From assembly GCF_903969135.1 (NCBI RefSeq), contig NZ_LR824569.1, forward strand, positions 3,927,001 through 3,991,000: a DNA stretch of 64,000 nucleotides, given 5' to 3'. The notes below the pieces were generated by a model. It searched no databases. It was not told the DNA's origin and saw only the letters and a program-made list of their open reading frames with translations. This DNA comes from Chryseobacterium sp. JV274. GTDB taxonomy: Bacteria > Bacteroidota > Bacteroidia > Flavobacteriales > Weeksellaceae. Positions 17,099 through 24,857 of the stretch are shown here, piece by piece (position 1 is the stretch's first letter; each line of letters begins with the position of its first letter). A program made the translations under genes and the position numbers.

Positions 17099-17106
17099 TA
17101 GTTTTG
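17099..17106 (+). promoter_or_regulatory. -7 element before the small-peptide gene
   Basis: TAGTTTTG matches TAnnTTTG and lies 39 bases upstream of the peptide ATG. No TTG is found at the normal -33 distance, which would fit a promoter needing an activator. Confidence 0.45.
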
Positions 17107-17145
17107 AAAAGTCAATAATGACACAGAATATTTAATTAAAACATT

Positions 17146-17340
17146 ATGAAAAACAATTCTTTGAAAATGAAGAAAGCAAGTCTATCCAGAAATGAATTAA
17201 GATCACTTAAAGGAGGGAAAATAGGAAACGGAGGAGGAACTATTATCGGAATCGGTGGTGGAGAAGTAGAGTGCGGATGTGTACAAGCTGGTTGTGCTGG
17301 AGATGGTAGTGCAAGATGCGGAGGAGGATGTTGTAACTAA
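17146..17340 (+). CDS. Double-glycine-leader, Cys/Gly-rich peptide precursor
   Basis: The 64-aa product has a charged leader, MKKASLSRNELRSLKGG from Met8 to Gly24, of the double-glycine type cleaved by C39 peptidases. The 40-residue core after Gly24 is about 38% glycine and has six cysteines at residues 43, 45, 50, 58, 62 and 63, in the spacing C-x-C-x4-C-x7-C-x3-CC. That count allows three disulfides. The next gene encodes a VKOR-thioredoxin protein able to form disulfides. I infer a secreted, oxidatively folded peptide, possibly a bacteriocin or signal. No lanthipeptide or radical-SAM enzyme and no C39 ABC exporter are in the window, so the exporter must be elsewhere. Met1 or Met8 could be the start. 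Confidence 0.75.
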   Translation: MKNNSLKMKKASLSRNELRSLKGGKIGNGGGTIIGIGGGEVECGCVQAGCAGDGSARCGGGCCN

Positions 17341-17352
17341 AATTAAAATCGT

Positions 17353-17385
17353 AATCAGCAATGAAATTTCATTGCTGATTATTTT
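17353..17385 (+). terminator. Perfect hairpin between precursor and maturation genes
   Basis: The arms at 17353-17366 and 17367-17380 (AATCAGCAATGAAA and its complement) form a perfect 28-base palindrome, followed by ATTTTT. It lies 13 bases after the peptide stop and 15 bases before the next ATG. It is probably a partial terminator or an mRNA stabiliser, giving much more precursor than membrane protein. Confidence 0.65.
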
Positions 17386-17394
17386 TAAGTATTT

Positions 17395-18903
17395 ATGAAG
17401 AAAAATATTAATATATTAACAAGCTATTTAAATCTTGTCGATATCCATATTGATAAGACTGAGTTTGAATACCAGTTAAATGGACATCCGGAATTTCCTA
17501 ATATTCTGTCTTTTTCCGATACACTTCATTTTTTTAATATTGATTGTTCAATTTTTGAAATAGATGAAGAAGATGTTGAGCTGCTGCCTAAAAACTTTCT
17601 TTCAATCAATGAAGGAAATTTTACATTAGAAGAGAAAAAAAAATATGATATTTCAACTTCTAATGTTGTTTTATTAGTTGACAAGTCAGAGAGTTTTTAC
17701 AATGAAAAGAAGAAAAATAATCTTTTCTTATGGAGTAGCCTTTTATTGGGAACTCTAGTATTGTCTGTTTTATTATTAGACTTTTCTTTCTTTTATGCGG
17801 GAATCGCATTTTTATCACTTTCATTTTTAGGAATTTTCCTTTCTTATGAAGCCTATAAAAAAACGCATGGTAAAGGAACAATTATACCTTTAGGGGTATG
17901 TCAGAATAAGATGTTAAAAACTGACTGTGATTATGTATTTAATTATAAGAAATGGAAGTTTTTGGATATATCTGAAATCTCTTTATTGTTCTTTTTCTCT
18001 CAAATTATTAGTTTTATAGTTTTAGCGATATACAAAGATCTGAGTTTTTACTATTTTGTATATAAGTATATATTCTATTTGTTTATACCCGTTTCATTTG
18101 TTTCATTGTACTATCAGATCATTATTATTAAAAAGCTGTGTCCGGTTTGTATTGGTATCATACTTTGTGTTTATGCCCAGCTGGCTCTTTTATACTTTTT
18201 ACCAAATCAATTTGTAAAGATCAATCCATTTTCTATCGTTTTATATGGTTTGTTTGTCTTGGCTTCTGCTTTGTTTCTTCTTTATTTAAAGGAAAAAATT
18301 AATTGGAACAATAAATTGAAAGAAGAGATTGTAAAAAGTTCAAGGTTTAAAAAGAACTATACATTTTTCAGAAATAATCTTTCAATTCAAAAGAAAGCTC
18401 TTAATGACGATTTTTTAAGTTCTTTTAATTTTGGAACTTCGGATTCTAATTTAACATTAACTTTAGTGACGAATCCTTCTTGTAAATATTGTAAAGAATT
18501 CTACCCGACATTTATGAGAATAATAAATAATTACGGTAATAAAATTCATGTTCGCCTTGTATTGGATGCAGATCTGGATAATTTTTCTGAAGAATTACGT
18601 TCCACCTACATAAATATGGCCAGCATTTATGAAAATTCGGAAGATAAAACCACATTTTTTGTAGCTTTGGAAGAGTGGTATAAGATAAGAACAGATAAAA
18701 ATGGAATAGATAAATGGAATAATAAGTATTCTCATTTATTTAAAAATCAAGAAAATGTCATTGCGACCTTAAATAATCAGAAAAAATGGAGAAAGATAAA
18801 TGATATTAATTTCACACCGGATATTTTTATCAATGGTTATCAATACCCTATCGAATATGACAGAGCAGATTTAGAATATTTCTTATCTGAAATGATTGAG
18901 TAA
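17395..18903 (+). CDS. VKOR-family membrane protein with thioredoxin domain and C39-like N-terminus
   Basis: This 502-aa protein has three parts. Residues 1-100 resemble a C39-peptidase-like domain (LNGHPEFPNILSFSDTLHFFNID), but without the catalytic Cys near the N-terminus. Residues 110-300 are multi-pass membrane sequence with a vitamin K epoxide reductase pattern: loop cysteines C169 and C178, and the active pair C249-P-V-C252. Residues 345-502 are a thioredoxin-like domain with C363-K-Y-C366 after LTLVTNPS. The layout predicts periplasmic disulfide formation driven by quinone. It follows the Cys-rich peptide and precedes a GLPGLI gene by eight bases. The degenerate C39 region may bind the peptide leader; that is inference. 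Confidence 0.8.
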   Translation: MKKNINILTSYLNLVDIHIDKTEFEYQLNGHPEFPNILSFSDTLHFFNIDCSIFEIDEEDVELLPKNFLSINEGNFTLEEKKKYDISTSNVVLLVDKSESFYNEKKKNNLFLWSSLLLGTLVLSVLLLDFSFFYAGIAFLSLSFLGIFLSYEAYKKTHGKGTIIPLGVCQNKMLKTDCDYVFNYKKWKFLDISEISLLFFFSQIISFIVLAIYKDLSFYYFVYKYIFYLFIPVSFVSLYYQIIIIKKLCPVCIGIILCVYAQLALLYFLPNQFVKINPFSIVLYGLFVLASALFLLYLKEKINWNNKLKEEIVKSSRFKKNYTFFRNNLSIQKKALNDDFLSSFNFGTSDSNLTLTLVTNPSCKYCKEFYPTFMRIINNYGNKIHVRLVLDADLDNFSEELRSTYINMASIYENSEDKTTFFVALEEWYKIRTDKNGIDKWNNKYSHLFKNQENVIATLNNQKKWRKINDINFTPDIFINGYQYPIEYDRADLEYFLSEMIE

Positions 18904-18911
18904 ATTAAACT

Positions 18912-19736
18912 ATGAAAAAGCTATTATTTTTATTATTGGGAACATTCACCTGTTTTGCTCAAAGCAACAGATTTGTATATGATGTTGTATCTAAGAAAGA
19001 TTCCACCTCAAAAAATCTTATTAAAGAAAATTTTAATCTGGATATTTCTAAAGATGAAATGAAATATTATAATAGAATATACTATATCAATGATTCAATA
19101 TTTGCGACTAAAAATCAATATGGATTTAAAGGGTATAAACAGACTTCATTTCTGATTAAAAAAAATGATAATAATGAATACCAAAACTATGAATATATAG
19201 GAGATGTGAATTTTTATAAAATAGATGAAAAGGCGGAACAGAACTGGAAAATTACAGATAGTATCAAGATAGCTGATGAACTTCACCTTCAAAAGGCAAC
19301 AACACAATTTGGAGGAAGAAGTTGGGTAGCATGGTTTTCTAAAGATATTCCTATTCCTTATGGCCCCTATAAATTTAATGGATTACCAGGGCTCATTGTA
19401 GACTTGTATGACACAAAGGAAGATTATCATTTCAAGATCATAAAAAGCGAAAAAATTACAGAGGATTATAAACAGGTTTCATTAGAAAACTCTATTTCCA
19501 GAGCAATTCCTGTTAATCAGGTTAAACTGGATAAATTGAAGTTAGAATTGTATGATAGTCCTTTTAAATATATAATGAATGGAAGACTTGTCTTACCTGA
19601 AGGAAAGAAGTTGCAACTTGAAGACGGAACCATTCTCACCAAAGAACAGTTGAAACCAGCTGAAGCTAACGAAAGAAAAAAAATAAAATCTTTCAATAAT
19701 CCAATAGAGTTAGATAAAGCTGTAAAATATCCTTAA
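18912..19736 (+). CDS. GLPGLI family protein
   Basis: The 274-aa secreted protein has a signal peptide (KKLLFLLLGTFTCFAQS) and the family-defining motif GPYKFNGLPGLIVDLYD near residues 150-166. The GLPGLI family is restricted to Bacteroidota and has no established biochemical role. It ends in a lysine-rich tail (ERKKIKSFNNPIELDKAVKYP). With only eight bases after the VKOR gene it is the last gene of the peptide operon, and a strong bidirectional terminator follows. The context suggests a periplasmic or outer-membrane part in producing, exporting or tolerating the peptide. Confidence 0.88.
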   Translation: MKKLLFLLLGTFTCFAQSNRFVYDVVSKKDSTSKNLIKENFNLDISKDEMKYYNRIYYINDSIFATKNQYGFKGYKQTSFLIKKNDNNEYQNYEYIGDVNFYKIDEKAEQNWKITDSIKIADELHLQKATTQFGGRSWVAWFSKDIPIPYGPYKFNGLPGLIVDLYDTKEDYHFKIIKSEKITEDYKQVSLENSISRAIPVNQVKLDKLKLELYDSPFKYIMNGRLVLPEGKKLQLEDGTILTKEQLKPAEANERKKIKSFNNPIELDKAVKYP

Positions 19737-19774
19737 TAAAAACCCCCTTCAAAAGTTTGAAGGGGGTTTTTATT
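19737..19774. terminator. Bidirectional terminator between GLPGLI and S9 peptidase genes
   Basis: Arms AACCCCCTTCAAA (19741-19753) and TTTGAAGGGGGTT (19756-19768) are flanked by A-run and T-run, between convergent genes. Confidence 0.9.
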
Positions 19775-19790
19775 AGTTATAATGTATTGT

Positions 19791-21920
19791 TTATAAATTA
19801 TTCAAAATGAAATCTGTCATTTTCTGATACAGCTGAGGTCTTGTCTGTCCACCATAGATCCCGTGGTTTTTATCCGGGTAAGCCATGAAATCAAACTGTT
19901 TTTTGTTTTGAATCAATGCTTCAGAGAATTCCATAGAGTTCTGGAAGTGAACATTGTCATCAGCAGTTCCGTGAATCAGAAGGAATTTACCTTTTAACAG
20001 ATTTGCATATTCTGTAGGAGAGTTTTTATCATATCCATCAGGGTTTTCCTGAGGAGTTCTCATAAATCTTTCCGTGTATACAGAGTCGTAATATCTCCAG
20101 TTGGTTACCGGTGCTACGGCAATTCCCATTTTGAAAACATCTGCACCTTTGGTCATTGCTAAGCTGGTCATATAACCACCGAAGCTCCATCCGAACATTC
20201 CGATTCTGCTTTTATCAACATAAGATTGGCTTCCAAACCACTTTGCCGCCGTGATCTGATCTTCAATTTCATATTTCCCTAAATTCATATAGGTTACTTT
20301 CTTATATTTTGCTCCCTTGTAACCAGTTCCACGACCGTCTACACAAGCTACAATATAGCCTTTTTGTACAAGGTGGTTGAACCACATTGCATTTCCATTA
20401 TCCCATGAATTGGCAACCTGCTGAGATCCCGGTCCGGAATACTGGAACATAAATAAAGGATACTTTTTATTCGGATCAAAGTTTTTAGGCTTCATGATCC
20501 ATGCATTCATCTGATCGCCTACAGCATTTGGAATGGTGATGAACTCTTTTTCAACAAAATTATCCGTTTTTAATTTCTGTAACTGATCATTGTTGTTCTG
20601 AAGTTCTTTTACCGCTTTTCCGTTCCCGTCTTTTAAAACATAAGTGTAAGGTTTTGCTGCTGTAGAAGAGGTTTCAATGAAGTAATTATAGTTTTTGCTG
20701 AAATTGGCAGAGTTGTTTCCTTCAGCATTGGAGATCAGCTGAGATTTTCCGTTTTCAATATTTACTTTGGAAACAATCTTATTGATACTTCCTTTCTCGG
20801 TAGTCTGAACGTAAATTTCTTTCGATTTTGGATTGAATCCATAATAATCAGTTACCTCCCAGTTTCCTTTTGTGATTTGTTTTTTAAGCTTACCATCTTT
20901 GTCATACCAGTAAAGGTGGCGGTTTCCATCTCTTTCAGAAGCCCAAAGGAAAGAATCATCCTCAAGGAACTCCAGAGTAGGGCTGTCTGTATCAATCCAT
21001 TTATCATCAGTTTCAGTAAATAATTTCTGAACTGCCCCTGTTTTGGTATTTACTTTTAAAATATCTGAAGCATTCTGAATTCTCTCAGAAGTAATTAAAA
21101 CAATTTCATCCGGTTTTGCAGTCTGAAATACATTCGGGATGTAATAATTCTTGAAAGAACCTAAGTTCAGCTGCATTGTTTTTCCATTGTCAAGACGGTA
21201 CAGCTGTGCGGAAACCACAGAGTTTTTCTCACCTGCTTTTGGATATTTATAACGCATTTCAGCTGGATACAGGCTTTTTCCGTAGATAGGAATATAGATT
21301 TCAGGTACTTGCCCTTCGTCAGATTTTACAAATACAATGGCATCAGAATTCCTGGTCCATTCATACTGTCTTGCATGTCCGAATTCCTCTTCATAAACCC
21401 AATCTGCCAAACCATTCAGTATGGAATTCTTTTTACCATCAGTAGTAATCTGTGTGATTTTTCCTGAAGCAAGGTCCTGATAGAATAAATTATTATCAGA
21501 AATGAAGGCCACTTTTGTCGCATCAGGTGAAAATGTAGGCTCCTGAACTGTTTTTCCCTCATTCAGGCTGGTTACTTTTCCGGATTTTAAATCTTTTACA
21601 TCAAATTTTCCAAGGAAAGAATGTCTGTAAATAGGCTGGCTGCCTACCTGTAAAAGGATTTTAGACTCATCATCAGAAAAAATATAGCTTTCAAACTTTC
21701 CGTCCACAAGATTTCCTTCTTTCTGTGACGTTTTATAAGAATATTTTGCAATTCCTGATGGTTCAATCACAAGATAATTTTCACCGTTTTTCATGGATGT
21801 GATTCCTGCGATCCCTTTTCCACGGTAATATCCTGAATATATTTTATCTAAAGTAATTTCCTGTGCTGACACATTTTGGAATACAGCAGCAACAGTAAGA
21901 GTTAATAGGAGCTTTTTCAT
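19791..21920 (-). CDS. Dipeptidyl peptidase IV-like S9 family serine peptidase
   Basis: I chose the ATG at 21920 (MKKLLLTLTVAAVFQNVSAQ), which gives a signal peptide and 709 aa; the TTG at 21941 is inside a -7 promoter match. The N-terminal half is a DPP4-type beta-propeller (contains WVYEEEFGHARQYEWTRNSD, with the Glu-Glu substrate-anchoring motif). The C-terminal half is an alpha/beta hydrolase with catalytic Ser in GMFGWSFGGYM (about residue 578), Asp in HGTADDNVHF and His in YPDKNHGI. DPP4 removes X-Pro or X-Ala dipeptides from peptides. It is probably periplasmic, and could supply dipeptides to the POT transporters nearby; that link is inference. Confidence 0.93.
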   Translation of the reverse strand: MKKLLLTLTVAAVFQNVSAQEITLDKIYSGYYRGKGIAGITSMKNGENYLVIEPSGIAKYSYKTSQKEGNLVDGKFESYIFSDDESKILLQVGSQPIYRHSFLGKFDVKDLKSGKVTSLNEGKTVQEPTFSPDATKVAFISDNNLFYQDLASGKITQITTDGKKNSILNGLADWVYEEEFGHARQYEWTRNSDAIVFVKSDEGQVPEIYIPIYGKSLYPAEMRYKYPKAGEKNSVVSAQLYRLDNGKTMQLNLGSFKNYYIPNVFQTAKPDEIVLITSERIQNASDILKVNTKTGAVQKLFTETDDKWIDTDSPTLEFLEDDSFLWASERDGNRHLYWYDKDGKLKKQITKGNWEVTDYYGFNPKSKEIYVQTTEKGSINKIVSKVNIENGKSQLISNAEGNNSANFSKNYNYFIETSSTAAKPYTYVLKDGNGKAVKELQNNNDQLQKLKTDNFVEKEFITIPNAVGDQMNAWIMKPKNFDPNKKYPLFMFQYSGPGSQQVANSWDNGNAMWFNHLVQKGYIVACVDGRGTGYKGAKYKKVTYMNLGKYEIEDQITAAKWFGSQSYVDKSRIGMFGWSFGGYMTSLAMTKGADVFKMGIAVAPVTNWRYYDSVYTERFMRTPQENPDGYDKNSPTEYANLLKGKFLLIHGTADDNVHFQNSMEFSEALIQNKKQFDFMAYPDKNHGIYGGQTRPQLYQKMTDFILNNL

Positions 21921-21938
21921 TTCTAATTTTAATGATTC

Positions 21939-21946
21939 CAAATTTA
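21939..21946 (-). promoter_or_regulatory. -7 element of the S9 peptidase gene
   Basis: The minus strand reads TAAATTTG, matching TAnnTTTG, 18 bases before the ATG at 21920. A -33 TTG is not evident. Confidence 0.45.
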
Positions 21947-22241
21947 ATAATTCTTACTTATATAACCATATAAAATACAAAATCAAGATATCAAGTCCCG
22001 ATTTTATAAGCTTCATGCATCGTCCCGGATATTCTGTTTCTGGAGGATAATGTCCTTCAGGAGCGCAGAAAGAACTTCCATTTGCTTCCTTTAATTGTAG
22101 TCTTGAAATTTTTCAGGGTTAAATATTTTTAGTTTTCAGCTTTAAAATAATAATAAATATTCAGAAATGAAATTTTTAAAAAAGGCAATTTGGCAAAAAA
22201 ATTGAATATATAATAACTATAAATCAAATCAAATGATAATT
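21947..22241. other. Intergenic region with a GC-richer 100-base island
   Basis: This 295-base stretch is mostly AT-rich, but about 21995-22090 is clearly GC-richer. On the minus strand the island reads as an open frame containing CAPEGHYPPETEYPGRCMK. There is no good start codon, so it may be a gene remnant or a dispersed repeat. Confidence 0.35.
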
Positions 22242-22715
22242 ATGGAAACGAATGCATATAACCAGAAACTGAACCGTTATGTATTAAACGACCAGATTGT
22301 TTATACAGGTTTTTCCAGTTTTAATGACGCCGAAGAATGCGCACATAAAAAAGGAGGAAAATTGGTAGAAGTAGTGTTTAGAGACGGAAATGATAATCCC
22401 GAAATTACTGATGAAGCAGGGTTGATAGAGAAAAAAATGCATTACCATGTGTATGCAGGCGATGAATACAAATTTATTCATTCCTCCGATCCGGGATTCA
22501 GAAAATATGCGGATGAATTGCAAAAAATTAAAGCAAGACAACAGCAATCACCACCCGATGAAAGATATTTTGCCAATTTTGAAATTGAAAATGCGGAAGA
22601 TCCGATCATTGTAATCAAAAATGATCATTTTGAATCGGTAACATCGAGAGAGCGTTCAAAGTATTTGAAACATGCCTGCGTTTATGAATTAGGGGTATCC
22701 CTGCCAAAATCTTAA
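22242..22715 (+). CDS. Conserved-type hypothetical protein, 157 aa
   Basis: I do not recognise this family. I chose the ATG at 22242 (METNAYNQKLNRY); another in-frame ATG lies three codons upstream. The protein is soluble and charged with no signal peptide or membrane segment. It contains a glycine/lysine stretch HKKGGKLVEVVFRDGNDNPEI, a segment rich in aromatic residues and histidines (KKMHYHVYAGDEYKF), and ends ELGVSLPKS. It lies 12 bases before the DUF6496 gene and is probably cotranscribed with it. Small cytoplasmic genes with a DUF6496 neighbour suggest a stress or stationary-phase role, but nothing in the sequence proves it. Confidence 0.7.
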   Translation: METNAYNQKLNRYVLNDQIVYTGFSSFNDAEECAHKKGGKLVEVVFRDGNDNPEITDEAGLIEKKMHYHVYAGDEYKFIHSSDPGFRKYADELQKIKARQQQSPPDERYFANFEIENAEDPIIVIKNDHFESVTSRERSKYLKHACVYELGVSLPKS

Positions 22716-22727
22716 AAAAATATGATC

Positions 22728-22916
22728 ATGAGCAAGACTAAATATTCAGAAAAAGCTCAGGACAAAGTAGGAAAAGTGATGCACGAATTCAAAGAAGGAA
22801 AACTGAAATCTTCTTCCGGAAAGAAAGTGACAAGCAGAAAGCAAGCCGTAGCCATCGGCATTTCTGAAGCGAAAGAAAAGGGTCTTAAAGTGCCTGCAAA
22901 GAAAAATAGTAAATAA
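22728..22916 (+). CDS. DUF6496 domain protein (small basic)
   Basis: The 62-aa product from the ATG at 22728 is highly basic. It contains KVMHEFKEGKLKSSSGKKV and then the KQAVAIGISEAKEKG block typical of DUF6496 proteins. The function is not established. The lysine-rich, low-complexity composition resembles small nucleic-acid-associated or stress proteins. An alternative ATG two codons upstream is possible. It follows the 157-aa hypothetical gene closely, and a terminator comes directly after it. Confidence 0.8.
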   Translation: MSKTKYSEKAQDKVGKVMHEFKEGKLKSSSGKKVTSRKQAVAIGISEAKEKGLKVPAKKNSK

Positions 22917-22925
22917 ACCTATAAA

Positions 22926-22957
22926 GAAATGCCCGGAAATTTTTCCAGGCATTTTTA
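22926..22957 (+). terminator. Terminator of the DUF6496 gene
   Basis: AATGCCCGGAAA and TTTCCAGGCATT pair with one mismatch, followed by five T residues. It lies about 10 bases after the DUF6496 stop and before the convergent glgP-like gene. Confidence 0.75.
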
Positions 22958-22988
22958 TGAGATATAAAACTGAGAATTCGTATTTTCT

Positions 22989-24653
22989 CTATTTCGTTTC
23001 ATTATAAAGCACTCTATAATATTCATCTGCCATCCTGTCGCTGTTGAAATGATCTTTCACATCATTCATTGCATTGTGCTGGATTTTTCTCCATTCATCA
23101 GGATGATCATAATAGGTTGGAAGAATCTCGTTTTCAAGAATTTCATATAATTTGTTTAAATCATAGTTGTCCTGTTCATAGATGCTCATATTCAGATAAT
23201 CTGCTTTCGGAACAACGAAAGAGTTTTCTCTGTGTCTGGCAAATTCCGGGATCCAGCCGTCATCAGTGGATAAATTCACTGAGCCGTTCATGGCTGCTGT
23301 CATACCGGAAGTTCCTGAAGCTTCCCTTGGAACTCTGGGATTATTAAGCCATAGATCCGAACCTTGTTTTAAAGATTTACTTAAGGAAAGTTCATATCCC
23401 GTAAGAACAGCTATACTTTTATGATTTTTACTTTCCTCCACCAAAGTATTGAATGTGGAAATGGCGGAATAGTCCATTGGATAAGGTTTTCCTGCCCAGA
23501 TGATTTGTACCGGATATTTCGGGTTGTTCAGAAGCCTATAGAATCTTTCTTTATCATGTAAAAGAAGTTCTGCTCTTTTATAGCCTGCAAATCTTCTTGC
23601 CCAGACAATGGTAAAGATATTAGGGTTGAATAAATTTCCTGTTTGATCTGCAACAATACTGAACAGCTTTTTCTTTAAATACTTTTTACGGTAGTCAAAA
23701 ACAGTTGCATCATTTTCGTCTTTGGCGTTGTATAAAGGTTTATCAGACCAATATTTAAATTCCTGTGCGTTAGTGATAGACGTAATTTCACAGATGTCAG
23801 AATATTTATTCCACATGGCTCTGGAAACCACACCATGAAGCTGGGAAACTCCGTTGGCAATTCTGGCCATCCTCAATGCACAAAGGGAATGATTGAAACG
23901 GTCATCATTGGAGCCTTCAATCTTTTTTACTTCTTCCATGCTGTAACCGGAGAAATAGGACATATCATAACATAATCTGAAACTATGTTTTTCATTTCCT
24001 GCCTCTTCAGGTGTATGGGTCGTGAAAACCAGTTTTTCCTTAACTTTACTGAGGTCTCCGTTATATTTTTTCAACAGGTAAAAGGCTGCCGGAAGTCCGT
24101 GAGCTTCATTAAGATGGTAAACATCTCTTTCAATATTCAATTCATCCAATAGCTTGGCTCCTCCTTTTCCTAATAAAATATATTGGGCAAGCTTGGTAGA
24201 TTCATTGGCATCATATAATTTGTGACAGATCGTTTTGGAAACGTGGTCATTTTCCGGAACATCTGTGGAAAGAAAAAACATTGGTGCCGTATTGAACGTT
24301 TCAGGATCAAGGTACCATACTTTTACCCAAACCGGAGCACTGTGGATTTCGATTTGAAATTTTATTCCGGTATCTTCCAGAAAGCTGTACATTTTTCTCG
24401 TCCATACAGGCTGTAAAGTCTGATCATGATTTCTCGCCTGGTCATAATAACCAAACTTCCAAAGAATACCGATTCCTATAAGGTCCTGCTTAAGATTGTA
24501 GGCACTTCTCATATGAGATCCTGCCAGAAAGCCAAGTCCTCCCGAATATATTTTAAGTACTTGCTCAAGAGCAAATTCCATCGAAAAATAGGCGGTTTTT
24601 TTTGAATATTGAGGATTGATATTGTAGGGTATTCTGAAATTCCTAAAATCCAT
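22989..24653 (-). CDS. glgP: Alpha-glucan phosphorylase family protein (short GT35), PLP lysine absent
   Basis: The 554-aa protein matches the short alpha-glucan phosphorylases: KTAYFSMEFALEQ, KIYSGGLGFLAGSH, YHLNEAHGLPAAFYLL, FTTHTPEEAGNE, VWARRFAGYKRAELL, and PREASGTSGMTAAMNGS. In glycogen phosphorylases the last motif holds the lysine that binds pyridoxal phosphate (GNMK or GMK). Here the matching residue 452 is threonine (codon ACA). The enzyme would normally release glucose-1-phosphate from glycogen; without the lysine its activity is uncertain. It stands alone on the minus strand, with a -7 element TACCTTTG upstream and no glycogen operon around it. Confidence 0.85.
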   Translation of the reverse strand: MDFRNFRIPYNINPQYSKKTAYFSMEFALEQVLKIYSGGLGFLAGSHMRSAYNLKQDLIGIGILWKFGYYDQARNHDQTLQPVWTRKMYSFLEDTGIKFQIEIHSAPVWVKVWYLDPETFNTAPMFFLSTDVPENDHVSKTICHKLYDANESTKLAQYILLGKGGAKLLDELNIERDVYHLNEAHGLPAAFYLLKKYNGDLSKVKEKLVFTTHTPEEAGNEKHSFRLCYDMSYFSGYSMEEVKKIEGSNDDRFNHSLCALRMARIANGVSQLHGVVSRAMWNKYSDICEITSITNAQEFKYWSDKPLYNAKDENDATVFDYRKKYLKKKLFSIVADQTGNLFNPNIFTIVWARRFAGYKRAELLLHDKERFYRLLNNPKYPVQIIWAGKPYPMDYSAISTFNTLVEESKNHKSIAVLTGYELSLSKSLKQGSDLWLNNPRVPREASGTSGMTAAMNGSVNLSTDDGWIPEFARHRENSFVVPKADYLNMSIYEQDNYDLNKLYEILENEILPTYYDHPDEWRKIQHNAMNDVKDHFNSDRMADEYYRVLYNETK

Positions 24654-24679
24654 AAATGTGCGTTTGTGTTAGAAAAAGA

Positions 24680-24687
24680 CAAAGGTA
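24680..24687 (-). promoter_or_regulatory. -7 element of the alpha-glucan phosphorylase gene
   Basis: The minus strand reads TACCTTTG, a match to TAnnTTTG, 26 bases before the start codon. Only a GTTTA is found near the -33 position. Confidence 0.5.
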
Positions 24688-24857
24688 TTAATTATGAAAA
24701 TAAACTTTACATTAATTAACAGATAAATTAATTTTAAAACGAAGTGTTGAATTGTTTTTTTACTTACCTTTAAGTGTGTAAAATTTTGATTATCAAAAAC
24801 TTTTAACGATGAAAGCCCATGGCAGCATGTGTTCTTAATTAAATAAAAAAATCACAC

